The position numbers and the translations under genes were made by a program. The notes under the pieces were generated by a model that made no database searches, was not told the origin of the DNA, and saw only the letters and a list, made by a program, of their open reading frames with translations. Positions 1 to 12,800 of a stretch of 64,000 nt of DNA are shown here, one piece after another. Every line of letters begins with the position of its first letter. Position 1 is the stretch's first letter. Source of the DNA: Mesodorylaimus sp. YZB2_4 (taxonomy: Eukaryota; Nematoda; Enoplea; Dorylaimida; Dorylaimidae); assembly GCA_030248295.1 (NCBI GenBank), contig JASANH010001283.1:186001-250000 (forward strand), read 5' to 3'.

Positions 1-90
1 CGGGAATCGAACCCGCATCTCCATCCAGTACCTCTGTGTACAAAAGTAGGCTGAAGGAGGGTTCGAGTCCCTCTCAGGGTGAAACTTTTT
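1..90. repeat. tRNA-like repeat fragments (B boxes on both strands)
   Basis: Position 2-14 reads as a pol III B box on the minus strand (GGTTCGATTCCC) and 59-70 as one on the plus strand (GGGTTCGAGTCC). The same paired arrangement, more decayed, recurs at about 1745-1870 in the next gene's intron. No complete tRNA cloverleaf can be drawn, so these look like remnants of a tRNA-derived short interspersed repeat in an intron. Confidence 0.45.
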
Positions 91-163
91 CAAAACATTT
101 TGGTCGGATGCAATTAAGTTTGTATCTTTTTAATTTATTTTAACGAACTTACTTGTTTTATAG

Positions 164-3100
164 ACGTCGGAAACGTGACACAAGTCAAATGACTTCACCG
201 AAGTCCGATCACGTCCGAGCGGAGAACTTGAGCATGGCACCAGAGCATTATGAAATGCTTGGTCATTACAGCAAGCCAGTGGCTGTGAATGTGACTGGAT
301 TTAATTTTACATTGACCAATTTGCATCACTTTACTGCTTACGAAATTCGGGTATGATAATCTTGTCTTTATCTTATCACTGATAACAGTATTTGTGCTTC
401 AGATATGGGCGTGCCAAAATGTTAGCGTGCCTGAAAACTATTGCAGCCAACAAGAAGTCATAAAGACTAAAAGGACATTGATGATAAGTAAGTTGTCAGG
501 GATTGAACATGCAAAATTTTGTGTAGATTTATAAGGAGAACGTTTCCTGGTAGATGTTCCCTTATCAGTACCCAAATTTATGCTAAACTGATGAGGTAAC
601 ACAGGGCACACACAATTTGTAGTATTACTGCATCACTTTAACCGTGTAACCCTCCGCCAGCGGGATTTGGCGAGTGGGAGAGAATGATCGATACTCTCCC
701 CTGGCTGGGAGATGTCAGCCTCTTGGGTATAGTCGTAAGACTTGCCTTGCTGCAGTCGGAGTTTGCTCTCTCCCACGCCTGCCAGGCATGGTTGCAACTG
801 TCATGATTTCAGAGAGCAAAGACTCAATCAATGCCACAAGCATCCACATAGTCAACGAGACATCGTCCCAGCCGAATGTCAGATACATTCGATGGAGTGA
901 GCCCGATGACCCCAATGGAATTATTGTCGGATATAAGATTGAGTATGTCAATCAAGCCTCGTCTTCTTCCGAGGTGAGAGCTTGTTCCGTTACTGACGAC
1001 TCCAGTTTAGTTTTAAAAATGCCAACCCTAGCACTGCACTAAAAGAACCCTCATTTTGTGCTTGCTCTAAAAATGTGGACGAAAATCCGGGCTGATTACC
1101 CTGCAGTCATAGTTCGAGATCAGTTCACTTCTTTTCTTTGCTCGAACCACTCATCCTATTACTCTCGCCTTCGTCCCTCCCTTTGTCCGTTCCGTGCCCT
1201 CCTTATCCTCCCTCTTATCGCATTGCCCTTTCCCTGATCAAAACCCCATTCTTGGTCTCCTTATCCCGCGCCCTACCCAAGTGATAAGCAGTGCATTATA
1301 GGAACAGACCAAAACCGAGTGCATCACAGCCAACGATTTCCTTCGTCGTGGTAGTTTCGTGCTCACCGACTTGACACCGGGCAATTGGTCAGTACGTATC
1401 GCCGCTGTCTCGCTGGCCCAACGTGGCGAATGGTCGGGTCGTTTCTATTTCGTCGTACCTGAACCCTACAAATTCTCGAGTACCTTAATCGTCTGCATTG
1501 CCATCATTTGCTCATTGGCCATAACTGCTATGGTCGCATTTTTATCGATCACAATTTATCGACGAAATTTTCGAAAAAAGCTACCAGAATATTTAATGAA
1601 TGTGTTTTCGGCAAATCCCGAATATATTAGCCAACTGGAAGTTTACAAGCCGGATGAATGGGAATTGAAAAGGTAAGATCCTTGGTTTAATATCACGCCC
1701 AAAAGACAGTTAGAACATGGAAGCACAAAAGTTTTACCGTGAGTGAGAATTGAACTCGCAGCAATATTGTTTTACTGACAGCAATATTGTTTTACTGACA
1801 GCAATATTGTGTTACTGACAGCAGTACGTTGCAACAAAATTCTCAGGGGGTTCTATTCCCTCCAAGGGTTATAATTTTTGAATGTGTTTTGTTTTTTTCT
1901 GATCCCTTTTCTACAAATTTAGTCTCGTTTTTCGTGGATTTAAGTCGTAAATTTTACACTAGCTGGGTTCAGAACGTGTTGTGAGTGCTGTCAGATCCCT
2001 GTTTGTTATCTGATCCATACGCACTACCCGCGTCATCCTCACAAGTCTTAAAGGTTAAGAGAGATGAACAGCTTCATTTTTCCACTTTTTCCATTGATTC
2101 TGACTCTTTTTTATTTTGTAATGTTTTCAGGGATGATATCGAACTTCTTCATGAAATTGGCCGAGGCACGTTTGGCACAGTTTACGCTGGAATGGGCAAA
2201 AAGGTCAAGTCAGCATCGGGCATTGTATTCGGAGAATGTGCAGTGAAAACGGTGTCAGAAAGGGCATCGATTTATGATCGTTGGCATTTCCTGATCGAAG
2301 CATCGGTCATGAAGCAGTTCAATGTGGCCCATATTGTCAAATTGTATGGTGTGGTCAGCGAGGGTCAACCCGCCCTGGTCGTCATGGAGATGATGCACAA
2401 GGGCAACTTGAAAGAATATCTGCGATCAAGGTGAAAACATTGATTGTTTGTTAAAAAGTTATAAGATTTCTTTGTATTGGTCGATTTTTCTCATCCAATT
2501 ATGACAGAGATAGGAAATTGATACTTTTTTTAGGCGTCCGAATTCGGAAGAAAATGTCGATGGCTTGAGTCCACCCACATTAAAAGAAAGCTTACAATGG
2601 GCTGGCGAAATAGCTGATGGTATGGCTTATTTGGAAGCGCTGAAATTCTGTCATCGAGATTTGGCTGCCAGGAACTGCATGGTGACGGCCACTGGGAGCT
2701 GCAAGATTGGTACGTGCTTTTGGCTTCTTCATTAGCTCTAGAGTCTTGCCAACGTAGAGTGGACTATACTGATATTTGACCAAGCAATATTGACTGCATT
2801 AACTGATAAGCTATCATGATGGGTTCACTCAATGACCATATTTCCCTATCTCTTGGCCCTCATCCATTCAAAACACAGCAGGCAGTCCATGGACTCACCT
2901 TAGTCACAGCACATACTGTCGCAGTAGGTGTCCATATCCCTCCGAGGACGGGAAACTAAACAGATACACTTCTAGGCGATTTTGGTATGGCTCGAGACGT
3001 TTATGTCAAAGACTACTATCGTCCAACTGGCCGTCGTTTGATGCCAGTTCGCTGGATGTCGCCCGAGGCCCTGAAGGATGCTACATTCACATCAAAATCT

Positions 3101-4305
3101 GACACCTGGTTTGTATGGCTTTTTCCTTACCTGATGGGGAACCTTACAGGTCATTTTCAGGTCATACGGTGTAGTTTTATGGGAAATCGCTACCTTGGCA
3201 AGTCAGCCTTACGCTGGTCTCTCGAACGAAGACGTCATTCGCTTTGTGGTCGATGAACGTCGGAAAATGGAAATGCCAACTGGCTGCCCGATGAAGCTTT
3301 ATCAGTTGATGTCATTGTGTTGGAAATATGATCCAAAAGAGAGACCGTCATTCGCTGATATCGTGGCTATTTTAATGCCTGATCTGAGCGAGTATTTCTA
3401 TCAGGTGAAGTAACCTGCAAGTTTGGGCTGGGAGAGCCCGTTCTGAACCAGTTCCGAACGCGTTCCAAACCAGTTCCAAACACGTTTTGAACCAGCTCCA
3501 AACCCGTTCCGAACTAGTTCCGGACACTTTATGAGCCAGTTCTGAATCATTCTGAACCAGTTCCGAAGCATTTCCGAATCCGTTCTAAATCAGTTCCGAA
3601 CCAGTTTTCAACCTGTTTTAAACCAGTTTTGAACCAGGCTTTTTTGATACTCGTGTTTTGTTTATGGGGGTAATTAATTAATGCAACGAGAAAAATTTGC
3701 CATGGTAGGGCTGTACAGAAGATGAAAAGGATCTTTTGTATGCAAACAATTTTTCTGACGAGGGTTAATGACCCTGGTGTCATTATTCTCTTATCAGTGA
3801 TAAAAATACTTTGCCTGAATGTCATCATTTTAGGTGTCCTATTACTGCAATCAGCGGGGAAAGGAGACTCGGTCGCATACTCAAGGCTCTTCGAACACTG
3901 ATCAGTCTAGTATTCGATACGTTCAACATTTGGCTCCTCAGTCAACCAGCGTGTCATCAAAGTCCACTTTATCAAAGAAATACAGCGTACCTCCGAGCGG
4001 CGATAGTGATCTAGAGGTACCTATTCACTTGATTTGGAATGCACTTTTTTTTACCAATTTTCTTGCAGGAACCGATATGTCATAACAATCGTCGTCCAGG
4101 CAGTAGCAGTCTTTTGAACAGTCCAGTGTGCCGAACGAGGAAGTTGAGTAACAGCGAACCGATCTCATTGGCCAGCTCGTGTGTTGCGAGTCCGGTCGAT
4201 CAGGTGGATGGGCTGATGCTGGACGAGGATAACGTGCCAATCGTCGATAGAAGACCTAGTAATGAGAAATTGCTCAATTCCTGCTCGCCGTCCATCGTAA
4301 CGTGA
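164..4305 (+). CDS. Insulin receptor-like tyrosine kinase A, 3' part (5' end outside window)
   Basis: Receptor tyrosine kinase of the insulin receptor family, acting at the plasma membrane. Exons: 164-350, 403-487, 813-973, 1302-1672, 2131-2430, 2534-2709, 2976-3108, 3161-3404, 3834-4016, 4069-4305 (691 residues; upstream exons missing). It enters at the alpha/beta furin site (RRKR at 165-176), then fibronectin-III strands, a transmembrane helix (about 1480-1558), the juxtamembrane NPEY docking motif, and a complete kinase: GRGTFG loop, AVK lysine, HRDLAARN catalytic loop, DFG, and an activation loop with three tyrosines (VYVKDYYR). Every visible intron matches gene B in position and phase, so A and B are tandem duplicates. 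Oddities: the usual WMAPEA reads WMSPEA and SDIW reads SDTW; other catalytic residues are intact. The C-terminal tail diverges most from B. Stop TGA at 4303-4305. Family assignment is secure; ligand is unknown. Confidence 0.93.
1761..1820. repeat. Three tandem 20-bp copies in intron of gene A
   Basis: The unit GCAATATTGTTTTACTGACA occurs three times head to tail, the third with one change. It sits beside the decayed B-box repeat in the intron between the transmembrane exon and the first kinase exon. Confidence 0.85.
3436..3640. repeat. Degenerate minisatellite, GAACCAGTTCC-like unit
   Basis: About 200 bp in the penultimate-exon intron is built from variants of an 10-12 bp unit close to GAACCAGTTCC / GAACCCGTTCC, roughly 17-18 copies with many substitutions. 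Confidence 0.8.
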
Positions 4306-7300
4306 CACAAGGCTGGCCATGTGAGGTGTAGGGTGGCGAATCTCTATTGTATAGATCTAGCCTGTTATCCTGTCTTTCCATTATCATATCCTTCGAGTGA
4401 GTTTTAGTGCATCCATCCCCATCGGCCAATGCAGTGTGAATTGTTTTCACTGATCATTCCACATTTCACGCTGTTTTTTTTACAGGTTATCATATGTTAT
4501 AATTTGGTATGTTAGTGCAGTCCAGCTTCATTGAGTTATCAGTAATGAGTCATAAGTATTCATCGAGTCTGGGTTACTCGTGCTTTAGCTGATGTTATTT
4601 GTGGCTGTAGCGGGTACTTGGAAGTATTTGCTCTGTGATCATATTCGGGTGCGTGAGGTAGGGATACAAAGACAGGATCGAGGTTCTAATCACTTTAGTG
4701 CTTATATGTTTTAAAAAATGGTCATGCTGAATGTTGTTCTGTCAATAAAATTGTGTATACTTACTTTATTTGCTAAATGAAGTTGAAAATATGGTTGCCA
4801 GGTTATGATGGGAGCAGTGTCAAGGTTACTGCTTGATATGGTCAAAACACCAGGCCTGCAATTTTTAAATCGATTCAGGCTAACTTATTTTTCCGAGTAA
4901 GCCAGACTAGGAAATAAAATGTTTATAATAGCCTGCTTTGCTGGACTGTTGACATTTTCCACGCGTGATTCATGATTTAATGGATGTCAGTACTTGTTAG
5001 GTTGCTACTTTTAGACAACCTTGAACAAGTAAGACTTCAATGTTATGCTGTCAAAAAGGTTACGCCCGCGAGCTCCTCTCGTCTAGGCCCGCACGTCAAT
5101 AGTTTTCACCTGTAGGGCAAGCAAGAACACTCCATTTCCGTGCCACAGTCTACTCTATGGCTGTCGTTCTTGCATGGGCGTCAGCAAAATTAATCCCACT
5201 ACACATGCCAGGTCTAAACATGGCTTGACGTCAAACATGTTTGCTAGCTTTTTTCTTTTCAATTATCCTTTTTCCCGATAAGCATTTGGCTCACGAACAC
5301 TTGGTTACTACAGCTTCTTTTTGTGTTTTACTGAACCTTAGGCTGGTTACGATGCGCTAGTTATGTTATTTCTCCCCTCAACATGTCTTCTATCAGCCAA
5401 GTTTCCATTCGTCTCTTCGATCCTCGTCCTAGTTAGTCCAAATATGGTCACAGCGCAGCTCTGATGCCCGGTGCTAACTAGACTATACTTAGGTCAACCT
5501 TTTGTATGCGGGTCTAATTATCAAGCAGCCTTGAAGAAATAAGAAAACTTTCCATTTTCTTTCACAATAGTGTCCTAGTTAGGATTCAGAGTGTTGACCT
5601 GGTCCATTTCGTAGACCGGTTTTGGCCATAGATGGGAGATGGAAAGTGAAATGGCCTGGTTTAATATTTTTCATTTTCACAATTTCGAGTACATGTTAAA
5701 CGGTAGTAAGTACCTCGTCGACTGCTGGTGGCTAACAATACTTTTCACTGGCTTGTTTTCGACGCGTCGAGGCGTCGTCGTGTTGGCGCACTGGCCTCGT
5801 TGCCAGGTGACATACAGCCAGTATATAGGCACTCCATACATGGCCATAGCACATACAATACATAGTTGGGTTTTTGTCAGTCAGTCACTACCCTTTTTAC
5901 AAGACAGCTGCGTACATAATAATGAGATAGCAGCCTGCCACATCAACCACTCGCCAGCCGAGCAACCAGGACGACTCGGACGAAGACAACGATTATTCGA
6001 ATAGGCAGCACTCTTGTTTACGAGTTCAAGGTTATCGGCTCGAAAAAGTTGTTTTTATCTTTCTTCCCTCTAAGCTACCGTATACTCATCAAGGAACATT
6101 TCACTATTTCGAATGATATTCAGGCCGAATATTTTGCGACAGGTATGTCCCAGCTGGCATCGTGGAGTTGGGTAGGAAGCAGTTGATTTCCATGATCAGT
6201 GCCAACTCGAGGCATCTGCTGGCTTATTCTGCGCCTAGAAAAATCTACGGATTTCTACTACATAGTGGGCTCTGAGTAATTAACTGATCGTGAGTCATGA
6301 AAATGGAATTAGTGAGCACATGTGAGAAAAGCGCAGATTTTCTTGGATATGAAATATATCGATTTTTTATGCCTTCTCTCTATAGGCTTAATAAAAGTAC
6401 TTTTTAGGGGATATTTGAGAAATAAGGAAATGTTTATTCTCCCTCCTCTAAAGTACACCAATTTTTAAACATGCCATTTTCAAAAACAAAAATGCTTTGA
6501 ATTTTAAAATTACTTTTTACGATTTATTGCAAAAGTTTCTTCGCAAATTTTGATAGGAAAATTATGAATCTTTGCTGGTTCAATTTTTTGAAACGTGCAG
6601 AATCAAGGAGCGAGCAATGAGTTTTTCAAGTTTCTTCCAGACAACAATTTGATTTGTTCACACTTCTCCACGGCTGCTAAATTGATTTCAACTGATTTAT
6701 CGACTTCCGGTTTGATCGAAAGGCTGTCGATTCAAAATTTGACACCTCAAAATGCAGCCTCTCAGTTTTCCTGATTTTGGCTCTACATTTCCCTGTTTTC
6801 CCTGTCTATTCCCGGCTTTCCAGCCGTGTATGACCCCTGAGTACTGCCGAAACTATTTGACAAAGGGAGTACCACCCACTACTTTCCTCAGTGAATATTT
6901 ATAGGTTTTGCCAGTTGTCACTAAATAGATGGTATTTTTGGCCATTTTCCCGTCTATCCTAGGTTTGAGTTTCCCGCCAAATATAGATTCGAAAAATTCG
7001 AAGCTTAACTCTGATGACTGTCAGCGCGAGGACTAGCGACGTAAAAAAATAAAACACCAAAGACGTCGCCTTATTGGAGTACGCAGTCAATCTTTTTGAT
7101 TCGAGTTTTCTTATGCGAGCATTAAAAAAGCGTGATTAATTGTTTTTTGATTTTGTCACTATCTTTTCGTCTAAAGGAAAAGACCCTTTTTTCATGCACG
7201 AGTAGAATTTTGCCTCATTTGACATTCGGACCATGTTGATAGTCGTCCCTAATTTCACTCACTCGATCAACTCGCTGATAATGTCATCAGTTCAACCTGC

Positions 7301-9866
7301 CAACTTAGCTCGAGGCAATTCCGAACAAACAAGCTCTCATTTTCTTGCGGCACACAACCCTGTCGCTGAGTCGAGCCAATCCGAGGGCGTATAATTAGGA
7401 ATATGATATGAGTGATTTTATCGAGTATCCTGTTGTTTCTGAGCAGAAGGCAGCAAGGGAATACCTTAGTTGGTTGATAATTATCTCCTCGATCATACCC
7501 ACGCATTTCTCCTTGATCAAACAGCAAGCTCTCGTCAACAAGTAATTTATGCTCGGGGCGGAGTAGATATTTTTCGAAAAGGTTAGACTCATGAATTTCA
7601 TGCCCCTTGTCTTGGTAGAAACATGATGAAACTTGTGATCACACGGGCAAATACTGTATGTTTCGTTCACGCCCGCAAGCTTCCCATCTACTAATTAAGC
7701 AGACACTCTTGACTGGGCCATGTGTCGACTGTGTGCTAATGACCAAGTTGACTCGCCGAAAGAGGGGGCTGCAGGAAGAGAAGAGCAATTAAGACCGGTC
7801 GTGAGGGGGTCGTTTGAGGTAACAAGGCTTCCATGCGAGCAAAATTACATGCCTCCTTGCATTGCATTTCCGCTTAGTTCATATGAGCAGTAGGACGGGA
7901 ATATTGAGATGATTAGATGGCCAGTCCGTTCTGAATAAGACAGACTCCTCGAGCTAAAAATTGTTCTTGCTTCTAACACAAAGTTGAATTAAAAAGGTTT
8001 GAATTTGGTAACGTTTTTGTAGTAACTAGAACAAATGTAGGATTTTTGAATTCTAGAATCGTGTAAATTTGGCAGGACAATGTATTTAAAGACCGATGTT
8101 TATTGATTTTTGATGGCAGAAATAGAAATTACAAATAGAAACAGAAATTATTTTTTATTTTTATTCCTTTCTGAGCAATTAGGAAGAAATTCATTTTCCT
8201 CATTCCTCCCACTTTTACAGGAATGTGCTCATAATTTTTGCGCACCGACCAGTATAGAAATTTTTTTGTGAATATTTTCCCCAAAACGCTTGTCCAATTC
8301 TATCTCTATTTTCCCCAGTTGATCGCGATGATTCCGTGGACTCTGGGGGCAGAGGTTTTGCTGACGTCAGTTGTTTGTCGACTTTGTTATTTTGCAGCTG
8401 TCCTCCCGTCACGGTATCGATCCCGTAGTCCCCTTTAGCTAGGTTAGCAAGCACTATCTTCCTTAGCTTAGACTGCTTTCTCTCTACGCCTAGGAGTAGG
8501 AGGCCAGTGCCAACTCCAAACACAGACGCCCGTCCCTGGAGTGAAGAGGGTGAAGGTGAAAGCGGAGGAGAGCCCTCTGAAAGCAGGCCAACTGCCACCA
8601 AAGCACGTTGTCGATGTCTGACTCAAAAATTTCCTGCTTTTCTTCCTCCCCCCTTTCAAAGTAGACTGAAGAGTAGTACATGTTTTCGAAGCTGGCTAGA
8701 TTTAGCTCGGCGGTTGGTCCTAAACTCGTTTCCCCTTTTCATACCTAGCACGTATTTTGACTTTTTTTCTTGACTTTTCGCGTCTTTGCTCTCGGTTTAT
8801 TTTTATCCATTTTTATGACTCGTCTAAATTTACTATCGTCCTCGTATCTCGGCGCTTAGGCGTTTCGAAAAAACTATCTCCTTCATCATTGTGTCAAAGC
8901 AGTTTCAGTGAAGCGAATGGTCCAAGCAAATGGCTAAGTTTTGTTGGCACGTTCCTTCGATGGTGTTTTGACTGGAACGAGACGGTTTTTCCATTCATCT
9001 CCCCCCTCCCCCTGTCGGCCTGGTTGGCTGGCTGTATCTCTGAAACTGGCAACGAGAAGAATAGTGCTCGTTTAAGGCCAACAACCAGCAGCCAGCCTGG
9101 CTAGCTTGATAAAAATATATGGGCAAAGAAAGTTGTTTTTCTTCTTTTTCTTTCCTTTCACCCATTCGATCAATACGTAAATGCTGTCGAGCTAGAACTT
9201 GGGCTGACTAGTTTCCAGCTTTGGTCGCGCCAGATCTACTAGCTTCGAGTGCAATGCCAGCTACGAGCCGGGGATAAGTGCGCAATTTTTATCCGCTCAA
9301 ATAGTTGCAACCCTTGCCCCCCCCCCTTCGTACCTCGCACTATTATGCGACAATAACAAGCCGAGTTTTGATGGAGGAGCGAAAATTGTGCAGAAGTTTA
9401 AAAAAGTGTGTGCGCAGTCGGCGGAGAGTAGCGGCAATGCAGACTAGGCCGACCAATCCAAATATGGCCGCTATGTTTACTTTTTCTTCGCCTTCCTCCA
9501 ACAACCCGTCCCGTCCAACCAGCCGACTCGCGCTCTCGTTCCGGTTTGTATGCATTGGTGAATGGTGAAAATATTTCTTTTCTTTTCAACACTGCATGTA
9601 CTTTTGAAAGATTTGACTAGTTGCTGTTTTCGATCGAATTTGACTTGTGTCGCGATGCGCGAGCTTTAGCCATTTTCTCCTTTACTGTGCGGGAAAATAT
9701 AAGACAGATTGATTTATATAAAAATTTTTCATTTCTGTTTTTAGCGCGATAAAATAAAAAATTAGGCCGTTATTTTCCTACCTCCACCTTACTCCATGTA
9801 AACATGACCCATATTTCACGAGGCTATTACTATTATTATCGGCATCGATATCGGACTATCAACAAC
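4306..9866. other. Gene-poor interval between the two receptor genes
   Basis: It starts with the 3' UTR of gene A, whose probable polyadenylation signal is AATAAA at 4744-4749. The remaining 5 kb holds only short open frames with no recognisable domain or codon pattern. It presumably carries the promoter and 5' UTR of gene B just before 9867, but I see no clear TATA box or conserved element. Confidence 0.6.
4744..4749 (+). terminator. Polyadenylation signal of receptor A
   Basis: Canonical AATAAA, about 440 nt after the stop codon of receptor A and the first such hexamer in that 3' region. Confidence 0.55.
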
Positions 9867-12800
9867 ATGGTCAATAGACAAAAGGACTTTTATATTTTTG
9901 GTTTATTATTACTATTTATATCGAGCTTCCCATCGACAACACTGGCTTTGGAGGACGTCGGTGAGTTTGAATAGGTCGAAAGGGGACGTCCCACAGACCT
10001 TATTATCACCCATCGGGGGGGGGGGGGGGGGGGGGCACAGTCAGGCCCGGCGTAGATTCAGCGCGAAAATATGTCAGTCGGCTAAAAACTCTTGTGAAAA
10101 GGGGACAGGCTAATCAGTTTGTCATCACTCATCTGCGCACTCAGTCGAGCAAAGGCGGGGTCGTAGGATCATTATGCTGCGACATTTAAGACGGCAGTGT
10201 TTTATCAGTCAAAAGTTGTTTATGGCTTTTATCAGCTATGAGCAGCATACTGTAAAAGGCACTCATGATTCGTACTATCGACTATATCTTGATAAAAAAG
10301 AAACATATTTTTGATGATAAGGTTCTTCCTCGAATAACAAAGCTTGGGCCTAGAAAAGAGTTGGAAACTAATTAGTTCCATGCGAAACGTATTTTGAAAG
10401 TGGGCAGAGAAAAATAGATTGGATGGATTTAAACAAAATAGGAAATGTAAATGCGAGACGCCCCCCTGAGGGATTCCGATTGCGCAGTTCGGTGCAGTGC
10501 TTGCTTACGAACACGTAATTGTGATTTAAGCTTGAGCAAGAATCGATTTTTCTCGCACACATTTGATTTTTGAGATTCATGCGATGCATTAGGGTTTAAA
10601 AAAATGACATACTTTAAAGCAAATCTTTTCAAACAGGAGAAATATGATGACTAGAAACAGCACAAACTACAGTATGATTTTCAATTGCATTTTTGTCCTA
10701 TAATTAATTGATTTGACTCGTGTATTGAATTCCTCGATTTTTTTCAGTCTGTGGTGGATTCGACATGAGAAATTCGCCTTCGCTATTCCTTCTTAGCCAT
10801 TATTCCACACAGGAGCAAATCGATGCTTGGAAAAATTGTACTGTAATCGAAGGGGACGTTAGATATATTTTAATGGAACGTGAATACCAGGAAAGTGCTC
10901 CCTTGACAGCAGACGACTACAAGGAAGTCGCATTGCCTAACGTCAGAGAAATAACTGGATCCTTGATGATATTTCAAGTCGTGTAAGTAGACCCGCCTTA
11001 TTACATTTCTACATGTGTTTCTGTTCGATATTTTCTCCCTGGTTTTCTTGGAACCAGGAATATTTTTTAAAACAGTTTGACACACAATTCTTATTGAATG
11101 CTACACCCTATAAGCTCAATAATTTTCTGCCTTTTAATTTTTAACACATTGAAAAACCATGAAAACTGCGGCTTTGGCGGGGTTTTCAAAAATCCTTATT
11201 TTCTTCCTCAAAATGTGTTTGCCTCAAATTAAACTGTAGAGGCTTAGAAACTTTTATGAAAAAGTGTTTGCCAGGAAAGTTTTTCATTTTATTATATGCA
11301 TACCTGACTCGAGTCTCTTCTTCTTCCATCATCTTCTCTCACGCACACTGGTCCATTCTCATGCCAGCAAGTATTATCACCTGTCCTCGAGTTGTATTCG
11401 CCAACTGTTTACTCATGCACTCTTCTTGTGACAAGACTTATGCGCCAGCTGGCATATAAATATATTTTCTAGCCGTTTGATAGAAAAATATGTGAATTAT
11501 TGATCCTTGCACTAAACAGAACCTAAAATCAATATGGCATAAGTCTTGTTATTTATACTCGGAAAAAGGAAAACATGTTTTCGTTATTTTTTCGCTCATT
11601 TACGTGTATTGTATGAAATATAGTAGAATTGGGGGAATTAGTTATAGTTTACTGAATTCTAGACATTTCGCAATCAGGCTCGAATATGAACGTCATTAAA
11701 TAGGCGTAGAATCTTTGTCTTTATTCGTACGTCATTGAGGTGGGATCAAATGTCACGGTGAGCAAAATCTGGATTCTCACTCTGCTGTGCGCACAGCAAG
11801 AAAAGCTTAATTTCATTTTTACTTGGCAAATTATTTACATACACTTGTGTATTTTGGCATAGAATACAAGAAAGAAATTGATTTTTCCTTCTCAGCTCGA
11901 GTGAAAATATGTTTTTCAACATTTTCTTTCTCCAGGGGTTCATTTTCCATTTTTACTTACTAATATTAAAGAAAAAAACTTGAGCAGGTACCTGGGCTTG
12001 CTAGGCTTGCAAAAAGGAAGGCAATGGTCAGAGTTGGTTATTTGGAAAATGAGCTTTACGTGTTTATACGAATCTAGCAGATAAAATGAGCGTGTCCCAT
12101 GCCTAGTCCAGCTTTAGGAGAGAAAGAAATACGATTCCACATACTGTATGTCAGAGTAGGTTACACATGCTTTCTGTACCCTGGCTCAGGGCATATTAGC
12201 TTTCTCTGCCCCTATTATTCAACAAGTTCGTTGTCACGAGACACGCGGATGGGAGTCAGATTAATGAACACTAGATTGTAGTATAATATAAACACTGAAT
12301 GGTTAAAAAATCGGTTTTAGTTTTTGTCTTAAAAAATTTTGTTAGAAGCATATTAGAAAAATTGTGTGTGTAAAATATTACGTCAAGTAGAAAAGCTGTA
12401 TTTTCACATCTTAGATGCATTTTCTTCATCATCTTCCGTCATAAGTTTAGTTCCGCTTTGGAAAAATGTATTAGTAAAAGCATTTGGCCTCGGTGCTTCC
12501 TGGTTGACATTTTCCCATTCCATTAATTCAATATTTATGCTCGGTGGGTGGTTTAGGGCATCCCACAGTTGATAAGGTTTCTCAGAGTACAAGTCATCTT
12601 CAGTGCCTAAAACACAAACAACTTGCGAAAATTATAAATCTGTCCTATGTTTGCTTCTAATTGGAAAACTTTGTCAGTATGTTGAACGAGAAACAACAGT
12701 TGCTTGGCACATCGAGCGAGCGGGTGACTGATAAGAGTCCTCGCAATAAGACACTGCCTTGCTGTCCTACCAGCACGGCTGCGAGAAATAAAAACAGGCT

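Noticed and set aside
8215-8601. Minus-strand 128-residue open frame upstream of receptor B
   Set aside because: No start context, splice partners, domain or biased composition; it overlaps several equally long frames on both strands.
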